A DNA stretch of 37,344 nt, taken from NCBI RefSeq assembly GCF_002027705.1, contig NZ_MBTG01000038.1, positions 14,920 to 52,263 on the forward strand. The letters run 5' to 3'. The stretch's first letter is position 1. Every line of letters begins with the position of its first letter. The DNA comes from Paenibacillus ferrarius (GTDB taxonomy: Bacteria > Bacillota > Bacilli > Paenibacillales > NBRC-103111). The position numbers and the translations under genes are program-made. Shown here one piece after another: positions 24,363 through 32,813 of the stretch. The notes under the pieces were generated by a model. The model worked only from the letters and a program-made list of their open reading frames with translations, was not told the DNA's origin and ran no database searches.

Positions 24363-25217
24363 TCAAGCTTTCAGCTCCTTGCGGTAGACCGAGGGTGCGG
24401 CACCCGTCCATTTGCGAAATTGCTTGGAGAAATACAAAGCATCGTTGAAGCCGACTGAGGAGGCTACCTGATCAATCGTCATGGAGGTTTCCAATAACTG
24501 CTTGGCGCGCTCCATACGAATTTTGAACAAATACTGCATGGGCGCAAGGCCAGTGGACTGTTTGAACATTTTGCATAAGTAGGTTCGATGATAGCCTAGG
24601 TTCCGAGCAAGCTCCTCGATGGAGACTGACTGTGTGTATTGCAGCTCAAGGTAGCGAATGGCTTGGCCGATCTGACGGTCGATTTCCGTTTCAGTGACAG
24701 GCTTGACACTTAGCCGATGCGAATTGGTTTGCCCAAGCTCGCGGAGCAGCAAGCGAAGCCACCCTGCGGATTCCAGGTCTTCAAGTGCCGGGTGATCCGA
24801 CTGTCGGAAGCAGGAACGAATGCGGCGGTAATGATGGCGTATGACACGGGAATTACTGCCATAGATCACAGCATGCTGCAGAGAAACGCCAATGTGGGAA
24901 AGCAGCATGCCGGCCGCTCGTCCAGTGAAGGCTACCCACGTATAGTGCCATGGCTGATCTGCGTCAGCAACGTAACTGAACAGCTCTCCAGGGTAAATGA
25001 TGAAGCTGTCTCCAGCCGCGCAGCGGTAGGTGCGATTCTGCATCTCGAAAGTACCTTCGCCGGAAAGTACAGTATGAATCAGGTAATAGTCGTAAACGGC
25101 GGGACCATTTTTGTGAAGCGGCACAGGTTTGCCTTCCCCGCCAAAAAGGACGGATAATTCACTGTTGCTATGCTGCGGGTTAATACTTATTGTGAAATAG
25201 GTATGATCCGAATTCAT
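24363..25217 (-). CDS. AraC-family regulator of the alpha-galactosidase gene
   Basis: 284 residues. An N-terminal cupin-type sugar-binding domain (about 20-130, with PAVYDYYLIHTVLSGEG and AAGDSFIIYPGE) is followed by a C-terminal AraC DNA-binding domain (about 185-283) with SIEELARNLGYHRTYL and GFNDALYFSKQF. This layout matches MsmR/MelR-type activators of alpha-galactoside use. It is divergently transcribed from the GH4 gene across 147 bp, the usual arrangement for a regulator and its target. Start ATG 25217 has AAAGAGGT upstream. Confidence 0.88.
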   Translation of the reverse strand: MNSDHTYFTISINPQHSNSELSVLFGGEGKPVPLHKNGPAVYDYYLIHTVLSGEGTFEMQNRTYRCAAGDSFIIYPGELFSYVADADQPWHYTWVAFTGRAAGMLLSHIGVSLQHAVIYGSNSRVIRHHYRRIRSCFRQSDHPALEDLESAGWLRLLLRELGQTNSHRLSVKPVTETEIDRQIGQAIRYLELQYTQSVSIEELARNLGYHRTYLCKMFKQSTGLAPMQYLFKIRMERAKQLLETSMTIDQVASSVGFNDALYFSKQFRKWTGAAPSVYRKELKA

Positions 25218-25364
25218 AGAGACCTCTTTCTATTTTTTGCTTTTAGCGTACATCAATAAACTACAAATGTCCATATTAGAGTTCATTCGATCCATATGTT
25301 TGCAGGATAAGCTGCGATATAGTGAAGATATGAAAAAAGACCCTATATCGGAGGAGGATCACAC

Positions 25365-26663
25365 ATGTCCAAGATTACTTTTCTAGGTGCCGGAAGTACA
25401 GTTTTTGCAAAAAACGTGCTGGGTGATTGCTTGCTTACACCCGCGCTGCAAGGCTTTGAAATCGCTCTCTTTGATATTGACCACGAGCGTCTGCAGGATT
25501 CCGCCAACATGCTGAATAACATCAAAAAAACGGGCGGAAGCACATCTACCGTGAAGGCGTATACAGATCGCAAGGAAGCGCTGCGCGGAGCCAAATATGT
25601 GGTCAATGCGATTCAAGTAGGTGGCTATGATCCATGTACGATTACAGATTTTGAGATTCCTAAGAAGTATGGTTTGCGTCAAACGATTGCGGATACTGTC
25701 GGTATTGGCGGTATCTTCCGTAACCTTCGTACTATTCCAGTCATGCTGGATTTTGCAGCGGATATTCGTGAAGTATGCCCTGATGCCTTGTTCCTCAATT
25801 ACACGAATCCGATGGCTGTCTTGACGAATGTTATGAATACTTACGGCGGTGTTCGTACTGTCGGCTTATGTCACAGTGTACAGGTATGCATTCCAGAGCT
25901 GTTCAAAAGCTTAGGCATGGAAAAAGAAGGCGTCAAAGCGAAAATTGCCGGCATTAATCATATGGCTTGGCTTTTGGAAGTGACGAAGGATGGCGTCGAT
26001 CTGTACCCGGAAATTAAGAAGCGGGCGGCGGAGAAGCAGAAAGAGAAGCACCCTGATATGGTTCGCTTTGAAATGATGCTGAAATTCGGCCATTATATTA
26101 CGGAATCTTCCGAGCATAATGCCGAGTATCATCCGTACTTCATCAAACGCAATTACCCGGAGCTGGTTGACCGCTTCAACATTCCGTTAGATGAATACCC
26201 GCGCCGCTGTATTGAACAAATCAGCAGATGGAAGCAAATGCGCGAGGATCTCGTGAACGATACGAATTTGAAGCACGAGCGTTCCCATGAATATGCATCT
26301 TACATTTTCGAAGCGATTGAGACGGACATTCCGTACAAAATCGGCGGCAACGTCATGAATACCGGTCTAATCACCAACTTGCCGCGCGAAGCTTGCGTCG
26401 AAGTGCCTTGCTTGGTAGACCGCAACGGAGTTACGCCTACCTATGTCGGCGATCTGCCGCCGCAGCTTGCAGCGCTCAACCGGACGAACATCAATACGCA
26501 GCTGCTAACGATCGAGGCTGCCATTACAGGAAAACGCGAGCATATCTACCACGCGGCTATGCTTGATCCACACACAGCAGCCGAGCTGTCGATGGACGAC
26601 ATCGTCGCTATGTGTGATGACTTAATCGAAGCACACGGCAAATGGCTGCCGGAATATCACTAG
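25365..26663 (+). CDS. melA: Glycoside hydrolase family 4, alpha-galactosidase-like
   Basis: 432 residues. The N-terminal NAD-binding site is FLGAGSTVFAKN. GYDPCTITDFEIP, LNYTNPMAVLTN, the metal-binding Cys/His of GLCHSV and INHMAW are the classic GH4 motifs. GH4 enzymes hydrolyse glycosides by an NAD+- and Mn2+-dependent redox-elimination mechanism; the sequence resembles MelA alpha-galactosidases more than 6-phospho-glucosidases, though alpha-glucuronidase activity exists in the family. GGAGGAGG lies seven bases before the ATG. No transporter is encoded nearby. Confidence 0.85.
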   Translation: MSKITFLGAGSTVFAKNVLGDCLLTPALQGFEIALFDIDHERLQDSANMLNNIKKTGGSTSTVKAYTDRKEALRGAKYVVNAIQVGGYDPCTITDFEIPKKYGLRQTIADTVGIGGIFRNLRTIPVMLDFAADIREVCPDALFLNYTNPMAVLTNVMNTYGGVRTVGLCHSVQVCIPELFKSLGMEKEGVKAKIAGINHMAWLLEVTKDGVDLYPEIKKRAAEKQKEKHPDMVRFEMMLKFGHYITESSEHNAEYHPYFIKRNYPELVDRFNIPLDEYPRRCIEQISRWKQMREDLVNDTNLKHERSHEYASYIFEAIETDIPYKIGGNVMNTGLITNLPREACVEVPCLVDRNGVTPTYVGDLPPQLAALNRTNINTQLLTIEAAITGKREHIYHAAMLDPHTAAELSMDDIVAMCDDLIEAHGKWLPEYH

Positions 26664-26678
26664 GTTTGTTTGGCTGAG

Positions 26679-26710
26679 GACTATGATGAAAAGTCATAGT
26701 CTTTTTTTTT
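26679..26710 (+). terminator. Terminator of the GH4 gene
   Basis: GACTATGA pairs with TCATAGTC around a 7-base loop, followed by a run of nine to ten T. Confidence 0.9.
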
Positions 26711-26742
26711 GGTCTGAGTGATAAGGCTGAAACGGCAGAATC

Positions 26743-26782
26743 AAAAAAAGCCATGACGTATAAGAAACATACGCATGGCTTC
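26743..26782 (-). terminator. Terminator of the 26788-27117 gene
   Basis: AAGCCATG/CATGGCTT with an inner CGTAT/ATACG stem. On the minus strand it is followed by seven U. Confidence 0.85.
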
Positions 26783-26787
26783 TTTAT

Positions 26788-27117
26788 CTACCCACCGAAT
26801 GCGTCGCGAAACGCATGATTTAATGTTTCGAGCTCCACGTTCCAAAGGGGAGCAATGTCAGGGCCGACCTGTTCATCGAACCAGTCGGAGAGTGCCTTGC
26901 GATTGCTGCCATGCTCGACGATGAAGGGAAGGTTCAACATGACCTTTTTCACATAAAGTTCTTCGGCAGCCTTGATTTGTTCCGGCGATATCCAAACTTT
27001 CAAGCGTTTGACGGTACGATACAATTCCTTGCTGCAAGCTCTGCGAATACCGCGTGCGCTGGGGAATTGCTGTTTATGTTTTTCACTCGGCTTGTTGTTG
27101 ACCATGACTGTATCCAC
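26788..27117 (-). CDS. Protein of unknown function, 109 residues
   Basis: A soluble, basic then acidic, mainly helical protein with no recognised domain. Visible features are a Lys/Arg-rich N-terminal third, a KKVMLNLPFIVEHGSNRK centre and a Trp-containing C-terminal helix. The start is uncertain: GTG at 27117 has GAGG four bases away, ATG at 27105 is in frame but further from any site. A strong terminator directly follows the stop, which supports a real gene. It lies 88 bp downstream of the MMPL gene and could be its distal operon partner. Confidence 0.6.
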   Translation of the reverse strand: MDTVMVNNKPSEKHKQQFPSARGIRRACSKELYRTVKRLKVWISPEQIKAAEELYVKKVMLNLPFIVEHGSNRKALSDWFDEQVGPDIAPLWNVELETLNHAFRDAFGG

Positions 27118-27205
27118 ACTCCCTCTATGCTATTTGTATGCATAAAGGGGTCAGTGGGCTACTCGAGACAAGTAGCAATGGCGCCCAAGTTCACAGACGC
27201 CTAGT

Positions 27206-29422
27206 CTAATGATGAACAGAGTTGGATGGTTGGACCGATGCTTTTGGTCCCAAGTAAGTCATTAGCGCCGGAAGCAGCATGCCGCGAACAAGGAAAGTAT
27301 CAATGAGAACCCCGGCAGCCATAGCGAAGCCGAACAAGATCAATTCTTGGAGCGGCTGTGTAATCAGCACACAGAATGTGGCGGCAAGGACGATACCCGC
27401 CGATGAGATGACCCCGCCTGTCAGAGCAACGCCGCGGCGGACGGCTTCTTGCCACGTGAAGCGCTGAGCTTCCTCTTTGATCCGAGAGACCAAGATGATG
27501 TTGTAATCGACGCCAAGGGCGATAAGAAAAACAAAGGTATAAACAGGCAGTCGGTAACTAATAGCTTCATAGCCAAATCCAAAGTGGAAGACACTCCAGA
27601 CCAGTCCCATCGTTGCCGCATAGGACAGCAGCATGGTGCCCATCATGGTGAGCGCTAGGCGAATTGAGCGAGCTTGCCAAATGAGCATCAGTGTAATGAG
27701 CAGTGTAATCAGCGAGAAGAGCATGAGGGTATCACGCTTATTCATGGAGCGGACGTCCAGCTGCTCTGCGGTTTGCCCTGCATAATGAAGCGTGAACTGT
27801 GCGGGTTCGAATCCGCTTTTTTGCAGCATATCCCCGCTGTCTTGGCGTAAATCCGCAATCAAATTCAGCGCTTCTTGATCATAAGGATTAAGACTCAACG
27901 TCATTTGAAGCGTGATCGTGCGCTTATCTTGGCCGAGCAGTGCGGCGGCGGCTGGACCATTAGCCGTTAGCCACTCTTGACTAATTGCCGGCGCAATCGT
28001 GCTGATTCCGTCTTTTGCTTGCAGCGCATAAACCAACGAACCGGCTTTCTCGGCAAAAGAAGCGTCAAGGACGATATCTTTATCCGACTGCAGCAGGATC
28101 GTAACCGGAGCCAGCTGGCCTTGCGGGAAACGCTCCTGTAATATTTCGAAGCCTTGCCGCGATGAAATATCGCTAGGGAAGGACTTCATGAGATTAAAGG
28201 AATAGCGCATGGACAGACCTGAGAGAGAAGACACAATTAATAGGATAAATAAAATTGTCGCAGTGAAGGCAGGTTTCTTTGTGACAAAAGTGCTGATTGC
28301 GGCCCAGAGGCCTTTCGGCTGTTCTGCGGCTGCTCTCGGCTCTTTTTTGGGGATCAGCGGCCAGAAAGCTCTGCGTCCCACGAGGGCAAAAACGGCCGGA
28401 ATCAAGGTCAAGCCGCCGAGAAGAATGACGACCATTGCAACGGAGAACACGGGGGCAAAATTGTGGTATGGCTTGAAGACAGCTGTGAATAAAGTCAGCA
28501 TCGCAATAAGGACCGTGCCGCCGCTGAACAGAATCGGCTCTGCGACCTTGGCGAGCGCACTCGACATGGCGGTGTACTTGGAGTCCGTTTGTTGTAATTC
28601 CGTACGGAAGCGGGCCACGATAAACAAACAGTAATCTGTTAATACGGCGAACAGCAAAATCATCATGATGGATAGAGACTGCTTCTCAACGAAGAACCAG
28701 CCTAACTTTCCGGCCAATCCCAGCAAGCGGTCCACAACCTGATAAACGATGCCGGCAATGAGTAATGGCAATAAAGCCAACAATGGCGATCGATAGATAA
28801 TGATCAAAATGATGAGAATTAAGACCACCGTTGCAAGCATCAAGACGAAGTCAGCTTTTTTGAAAAGCATAATCGTATCCGATGATATCCCGGCCGGACC
28901 CGTGATTTCGAGCTTGAGCGAGCCTAGCCCAATCGTATCCGCCATATGGCGAATTTGCTCGAGCGTGTCATAAATTTGACCAGACTCCAAATCCTTTTGC
29001 AGGGAAGCCGTCAACAGGAGGGTCGTATGATCCTTGGAATACAGCTGTTCTTGCTGTGACAAAGGCAACCGATGGAAAGGCAATGCGCTTGTGATAAAAG
29101 GAGGCTTCTGATCGGAGCTCAGCCACTCACTGATTTGGCGGATGTTTCCGATCTCCGAGTCGGTTAGGGCCTTCTCTCCATGAAAGACAAGCAAAGCTGT
29201 TAATCCATCCTGAGAAGGATATTCCGCTTGCATGATTTGTTTGGCGGCTGTGGATAACGTATCTTCATGGATACTGCCTTCACCGCCGGATTTGGCAACT
29301 TCTTTGGACGATGGCGCAAAAGCGCTTAATAGAATAATGACCGTGAGCCAGCTGATCAGGACGATTGTGACGCCTTTGGAGCTGCTGACTAGACGAGCCC
29401 ATTGGTGTAAGAAACGATTCAT
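27206..29422 (-). CDS. MMPL/RND-family exporter, predicted HssR-regulated
   Basis: 738 residues with two MMPL halves. Each has a long extracytoplasmic domain after the first membrane helix (about 35-190 and 400-555), followed by five to six helices. The proton-relay style Asp-Tyr pairs are present in each half (LTDYCLFIVARFR near 265 and GVDYNIILVSRI near 645). MMPL proteins use the proton gradient to export lipids, siderophores or hydrophobic toxic compounds. It is third in a row after HssR- and HssS-like genes, 72 bp behind the kinase, with its own promoter carrying an HssR-box-like repeat. Site AAGGGGA lies eleven bases before ATG 29422. Cargo unknown; haem or porphyrin is an inference. 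Confidence 0.88.
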   Translation of the reverse strand: MNRFLHQWARLVSSSKGVTIVLISWLTVIILLSAFAPSSKEVAKSGGEGSIHEDTLSTAAKQIMQAEYPSQDGLTALLVFHGEKALTDSEIGNIRQISEWLSSDQKPPFITSALPFHRLPLSQQEQLYSKDHTTLLLTASLQKDLESGQIYDTLEQIRHMADTIGLGSLKLEITGPAGISSDTIMLFKKADFVLMLATVVLILIILIIIYRSPLLALLPLLIAGIVYQVVDRLLGLAGKLGWFFVEKQSLSIMMILLFAVLTDYCLFIVARFRTELQQTDSKYTAMSSALAKVAEPILFSGGTVLIAMLTLFTAVFKPYHNFAPVFSVAMVVILLGGLTLIPAVFALVGRRAFWPLIPKKEPRAAAEQPKGLWAAISTFVTKKPAFTATILFILLIVSSLSGLSMRYSFNLMKSFPSDISSRQGFEILQERFPQGQLAPVTILLQSDKDIVLDASFAEKAGSLVYALQAKDGISTIAPAISQEWLTANGPAAAALLGQDKRTITLQMTLSLNPYDQEALNLIADLRQDSGDMLQKSGFEPAQFTLHYAGQTAEQLDVRSMNKRDTLMLFSLITLLITLMLIWQARSIRLALTMMGTMLLSYAATMGLVWSVFHFGFGYEAISYRLPVYTFVFLIALGVDYNIILVSRIKEEAQRFTWQEAVRRGVALTGGVISSAGIVLAATFCVLITQPLQELILFGFAMAAGVLIDTFLVRGMLLPALMTYLGPKASVQPSNSVHH

Positions 29423-29455
29423 AGTGTTCAGTCCCCTTTCCTTATCCTCGTTAGG

Positions 29456-29488
29456 ATTGTAGGAAAGGAATATGAACGGATGATGAAT
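29456..29488 (-). promoter_or_regulatory. HssR-box-like direct repeat and -10 of the MMPL gene
   Basis: Reading the minus strand: ATTCATCAT (29488-29480), CC, GTTCATATT (29477-29469), then 8 bases and TACAAT (29461-29456). The second half is identical to the S. aureus HssR half-site as I recall it, the first matches 6 of 9, and the two-base gap is the same. The repeat covers the -35 position, where no sigma-A hexamer is seen, as expected for an activator-dependent promoter. Confidence 0.65.
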
Positions 29489-29494
29489 GTAGGA

Positions 29495-30874
29495 TTACAA
29501 TCGCGGCAGATGGATCACGAACGTTGTGCCTTTGCCGAATTCGCTCTGCGCCTCGACGCTTCCTTGGTGAAGCTGGATGATTTTCTGCGCGATGGATAGG
29601 CCTAGGCCGCTGCCAGAGCTAGCCCGATTTCTTGCCTTGTCGGCTTTGTAGAAACGATCAAAAATATGCGGCAATTCCGCTTCCGGAATGCCAATTCCCG
29701 TGTCGCTGATGCGAACGACAATTTCGGAGAGCTGCTCTCTGAGTTCGATTCGCAGCGTATCTCCGTGCCGCGAAAATTTGATGCCATTCGTAAGGAAGTT
29801 CAGCCACACTTGGTGCAGCAGCTGGGCGTCAGCTGTAATCATCACTTCCGGAAGCTCTAGTTCAATCGCGATGTCCTTCTCCGTCCATTGCCACTCGGTG
29901 AGGATGAGAATCTGGCGAATCTGCTCGTCCAACCGATAAGCGCTCCGCTTGATGACATGATTTTCTTTATCCAGCGAGGCTAATGTTAATAATTGTTTGC
30001 TTAAGGAGGACATGCGTTTGCTTTCTTCTAAAATAATTTGAAGATAGCGTTCCTTTTCTTCCTCGGAAGTGCTTTTATCCAGTATCGACTGCGTAAAGCC
30101 TTGGATGGACGTTAAAGGGGACTGAATTTCATGGGAAACATTGCCCACAAATTCCTGCCGCATGTTATCGAGCTGTTTCAGCGATTGTGCCATGAAGGTG
30201 AAATCTCGGGCTAGTTCCCCAATTTCATCCTGCCGTGTAACGTCCATTTTAATCTCGTAATGGCCCTTGACGATCCGTTTGGTAGCTTCGGTTAATTTCT
30301 TAACGGGGTTAACAATATACTGCGAGAAAATAATAATGAATAGGATACTGAATAAGAAGGTTAGACCTAAAAGAAAGGCCATGAGGATGCGAACGCCCCC
30401 AATCTGCTGCTCCAAATTCGGACGTACGAAAAGCGCATAGGGCTTGCCCTTCACTTGAATCGGAACACCGATACTGTTGCGAAGACTATTTTCAAAGAAC
30501 CCGGTCACCATCAGGAAATGGCGTTCCTGCAGCATGCCGCGGTACGTTTGTCCAGCGATGACCTGTCGAATTTGTTCAGGATCCATCTGGGTATGCTTGA
30601 ACGGAGTTCCGTAGAAGACGCCTTCCATCTGATCGTTGACGGTATACAACTGAAACCCCATATTGGCAATATGCGTGAAGTAAGCAGCGGGCTCAAGATC
30701 AGGCACTTGCTCGTATAAAGTACGGATTTCACTAGTAATCGTCCAGATTTGTTCTTCGTTTTGATCTCTTAATTTGGCTGCATAATAGCCATTGGAAAGC
30801 AGGAGAGCGAGCAGGCTGCTGACCATTGCGATGATAATAAACGTAACTACGATGCGAGTATAGAGTGTCTTCAC
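29495..30874 (-). CDS. hssS: Haem-sensor-like histidine kinase (HssS family)
   Basis: 459 residues. Membrane helix about 9-29, extracytoplasmic sensor domain about 30-160, second helix about 163-185, HAMP about 186-235, HisKA with phosphoacceptor His248 in VSHEIQSPLTSI, then an ATPase domain with N, G1 (ISDTGIGIP) and G2 (GSGLGLSIA) boxes. The N-terminus (MKTLYTRI), FYGTPF and VTGFFENS..N..GV in the sensor, and the kinase core recall S. aureus HssS, which senses haem stress. Orthology is from memory. Its ATG overlaps the regulator stop (ATGA), so the pair is coupled. Confidence 0.78.
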   Translation of the reverse strand: MKTLYTRIVVTFIIIAMVSSLLALLLSNGYYAAKLRDQNEEQIWTITSEIRTLYEQVPDLEPAAYFTHIANMGFQLYTVNDQMEGVFYGTPFKHTQMDPEQIRQVIAGQTYRGMLQERHFLMVTGFFENSLRNSIGVPIQVKGKPYALFVRPNLEQQIGGVRILMAFLLGLTFLFSILFIIIFSQYIVNPVKKLTEATKRIVKGHYEIKMDVTRQDEIGELARDFTFMAQSLKQLDNMRQEFVGNVSHEIQSPLTSIQGFTQSILDKSTSEEEKERYLQIILEESKRMSSLSKQLLTLASLDKENHVIKRSAYRLDEQIRQILILTEWQWTEKDIAIELELPEVMITADAQLLHQVWLNFLTNGIKFSRHGDTLRIELREQLSEIVVRISDTGIGIPEAELPHIFDRFYKADKARNRASSGSGLGLSIAQKIIQLHQGSVEAQSEFGKGTTFVIHLPRL

Positions 30875-31551
30875 CCTTCATTCACCTCAAGCTTGTAGCC
30901 GATTCCTCTCACCGTTGTGATGACGAAATCCTGCGAAATCTCGTAGAATCGTTCCCGCAAACGCTTGATATGAACATCAATTGTCCGATTGTCGCCTTCG
31001 TAGTCTGTGCCCCAAAGCATTTGGATCAACTGCTCGCGGGTGAAGATGCGCCCTGGATGACTGGCCAATTGAGCGAGCAGCTGAAACTCTTTGAGCGGCA
31101 ATAGGAGGGATTCATCACCGACGGTCACCTCATAGCTTTTGCGATTAATGATCGTATGATTCAGTGTGATTACTTCGGAGGATACAAGCTGATATCGGCG
31201 CAATAAAGCCCTCGCCCTGAACAATAATTCTTTGGGCTCAAAGGGTTTCACCATGTAGTCGTCTGTGCCTGACTGAAAGCCTTTTTCCTTATCTTCAAGC
31301 TCCCCTTTGGCGGTTAAAAGAATGACGGGAATATCATAATGCTCACGGATTTCGGAACAAAGATCCAAGCCATTCTTCAGCGGCATCATCACATCGACAA
31401 CGGCCAGATGAATCTGTTCAGCGTTCAAAATTTGGGAGGCTTGTTCCCCATCGCCGGCTTCGTATACGGTATAGCCTTCCTTGGAAAATAAGAAACGGAG
31501 TAATTCGCGAATATGCGCATCGTCATCGACGACCAGAATATGTGTTTTCAA
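30871..31551 (-). CDS. hssR: OmpR-type response regulator (HssR family)
   Basis: 226 residues. The receiver domain has acidic pocket VVDDD, phosphoacceptor Asp53 in VVDVMMP, Thr in LLTAK and Lys in MVKPFEP. The C-terminal winged helix (about 130-224) contains LPLKEFQLL, RIFTREQLIQ, DYEGDNRTIDVHIKRLRER and VRGIGYKLE, strikingly like S. aureus HssR. HssR activates haem-detoxification genes after phosphorylation by HssS. The start is TTG 31551, with GAGGT nine bases upstream. It probably regulates the MMPL gene through the box at 29469-29488. Confidence 0.82.
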   Translation of the reverse strand: MKTHILVVDDDAHIRELLRFLFSKEGYTVYEAGDGEQASQILNAEQIHLAVVDVMMPLKNGLDLCSEIREHYDIPVILLTAKGELEDKEKGFQSGTDDYMVKPFEPKELLFRARALLRRYQLVSSEVITLNHTIINRKSYEVTVGDESLLLPLKEFQLLAQLASHPGRIFTREQLIQMLWGTDYEGDNRTIDVHIKRLRERFYEISQDFVITTVRGIGYKLEVNEG

Positions 31552-31603
31552 GCGCTATGCACCTCATTTTCAAAAATCAGTGAACTTGGCAACAGTGTAA
31601 ACG

Positions 31604-31683
31604 AAAAAAAACCTTATTGCCACTTCTGATTCCAAAACGCAGGAGAAGGTCTCCAGGTTTGGGTGTCAGGCGGCCAATAAGGT
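31604..31683 (-). terminator. Long structured terminator of the cupredoxin gene
   Basis: On the minus strand ACCTTATTGGCC pairs with GGCAATAAGGT (one bulge). Inner stems CTGA/TCAG, CCAAAC/GTTTTGG and GGAG/CTCC make a stem of about 75 nt, followed by eight U. It starts 12 bp after the stop. Confidence 0.7.
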
Positions 31684-31695
31684 CACGGGAAAACG

Positions 31696-32142
31696 TTAGT
31701 CCACCACGATATAGCCGATCATCGGACCGCCGTGGGCGACATCCGCATGGGTCATACAAATGAGCCGGTACGTTCCTTCCTGATTGGCCGTGAAATGGAC
31801 AACCGTCTCTTTCCCTTTCTGGACTTCTCCGCTAATGTTCAAGCCTTCGATGAGAAAAGGGTGGCTTTCTCCGTTAACGCCGTAGATGCTGAGCTTGATT
31901 TTCTCGCCTTTGCGGACGATGACAGTGCCCGGATCCCAACGATAGGCTTCGATTGTTTTGCCTTCTTTGGTCGTTGATTTGAATTCACCCACAACGAGTT
32001 GGATGGTTCTTTCCGATGCGGAATCTGCGAGTGTCGGCATGATGCTATCGCGGCTGATATACAGCCATCCGCCGAAGATTACGAGCAGCGCTGCGGCCGC
32101 CAGATAGAAATGCTTGCGCTTAATAATCCAAACTCGTGACAT
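31696..32142 (-). CDS. Membrane-anchored cupredoxin-domain protein
   Basis: 148 residues. One N-terminal membrane anchor (about 12-29), then a single cupredoxin domain (about 45-148) facing outside. The type 1 copper ligands are visible: His in GESHPFLI near residue 93, and Cys, His and Met in ICMTHADVAHGGPM near 129-141. Such proteins carry electrons or copper at the cell surface. GGAGGCGG lies about seven bases before ATG 32142. It is on the same strand as the HPP gene (70 bp upstream) and the two-component system, but a terminator separates it from the latter. Confidence 0.82.
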   Translation of the reverse strand: MSRVWIIKRKHFYLAAAALLVIFGGWLYISRDSIMPTLADSASERTIQLVVGEFKSTTKEGKTIEAYRWDPGTVIVRKGEKIKLSIYGVNGESHPFLIEGLNISGEVQKGKETVVHFTANQEGTYRLICMTHADVAHGGPMIGYIVVD

Positions 32143-32212
32143 AGGGCTCCGCCTCCTGTATCTACCTACTTGTACATCTTATGCGGAAGCTTGTCAGCGC
32201 ATGCGTAATCCG

Positions 32213-32689
32213 TTACCACCAGCTGGTGGGATAACGGGTTTGGGTTGCCCTGTGGTAGGCCAGGGCAACCAGCACGAGCAGCGCAGCGCCGAGCAGCACC
32301 GGCGTGAGCAGGAAGCCCCAGCCCGCGCCGGTGAGCATCACGAGCAGCGGGTCGGCGCCGGCGGGCGGATGCAGCGTGCGAGTCAGCTGCATGAGCGTGA
32401 TGGCGGCGCCGACGGCCAGCGCGAGGCTCCACGCGTGGACGCCGAAGGCGGCGAGGGCGCTGAGCCCGACGAGCGTGCTCAGCACGTGGCCGCCGATGAG
32501 GCTGCGCGGCTGCGCAAGCGGGCTCTGCGGGAGCGCGAAGGCGATGACGCAGGAGGCGCCCAGCGGCGCCATGAGCAGCGCAGCATGGGCGGCATCGCCG
32601 ATGAGGCTGCAGAGCAGGATGGCAAGGAAGCCGCCGATGCCGGGGATGAGCACAGCGAATGGTTTGCGGAAGGAATCAGGGATATTCAT
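32213..32689 (-). CDS. HPP-family integral membrane protein
   Basis: 158 residues with four to five membrane segments and the family's HPPAGADPLL motif near residue 108, plus MAPLGASCVIAF near 42. HPP proteins from plants and cyanobacteria have been linked to nitrite transport; the role in Bacillota is unknown. ATG 32689 is chosen because AGAGGAG lies ten bases upstream; an in-frame ATG at 32734 lacks a site. The coding DNA is far richer in G+C than its neighbours. It is divergent from a LysR gene and may be cotranscribed with the cupredoxin gene. A CCACC-AGCT-GGTGG palindrome covers its 3' end (32216-32229). Confidence 0.82.
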   Translation of the reverse strand: MNIPDSFRKPFAVLIPGIGGFLAILLCSLIGDAAHAALLMAPLGASCVIAFALPQSPLAQPRSLIGGHVLSTLVGLSALAAFGVHAWSLALAVGAAITLMQLTRTLHPPAGADPLLVMLTGAGWGFLLTPVLLGAALLVLVALAYHRATQTRYPTSWW

Positions 32690-32813
32690 ACAGGTTGCAC
32701 TCCTCTTTTCGAATGTTAACTCAGATGGTATCATGTGAATTAGTATTTGAGTAACGAATGATTACGATATGTGCCATTTGCAATTGCGATGGGTTAAGGA
32801 AGGAGGGATTAGG

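Noticed and set aside
32114..32719. 201-residue plus-strand frame
   Set aside because: It is antisense to the HPP gene; the frame is open only because of the high GC content.
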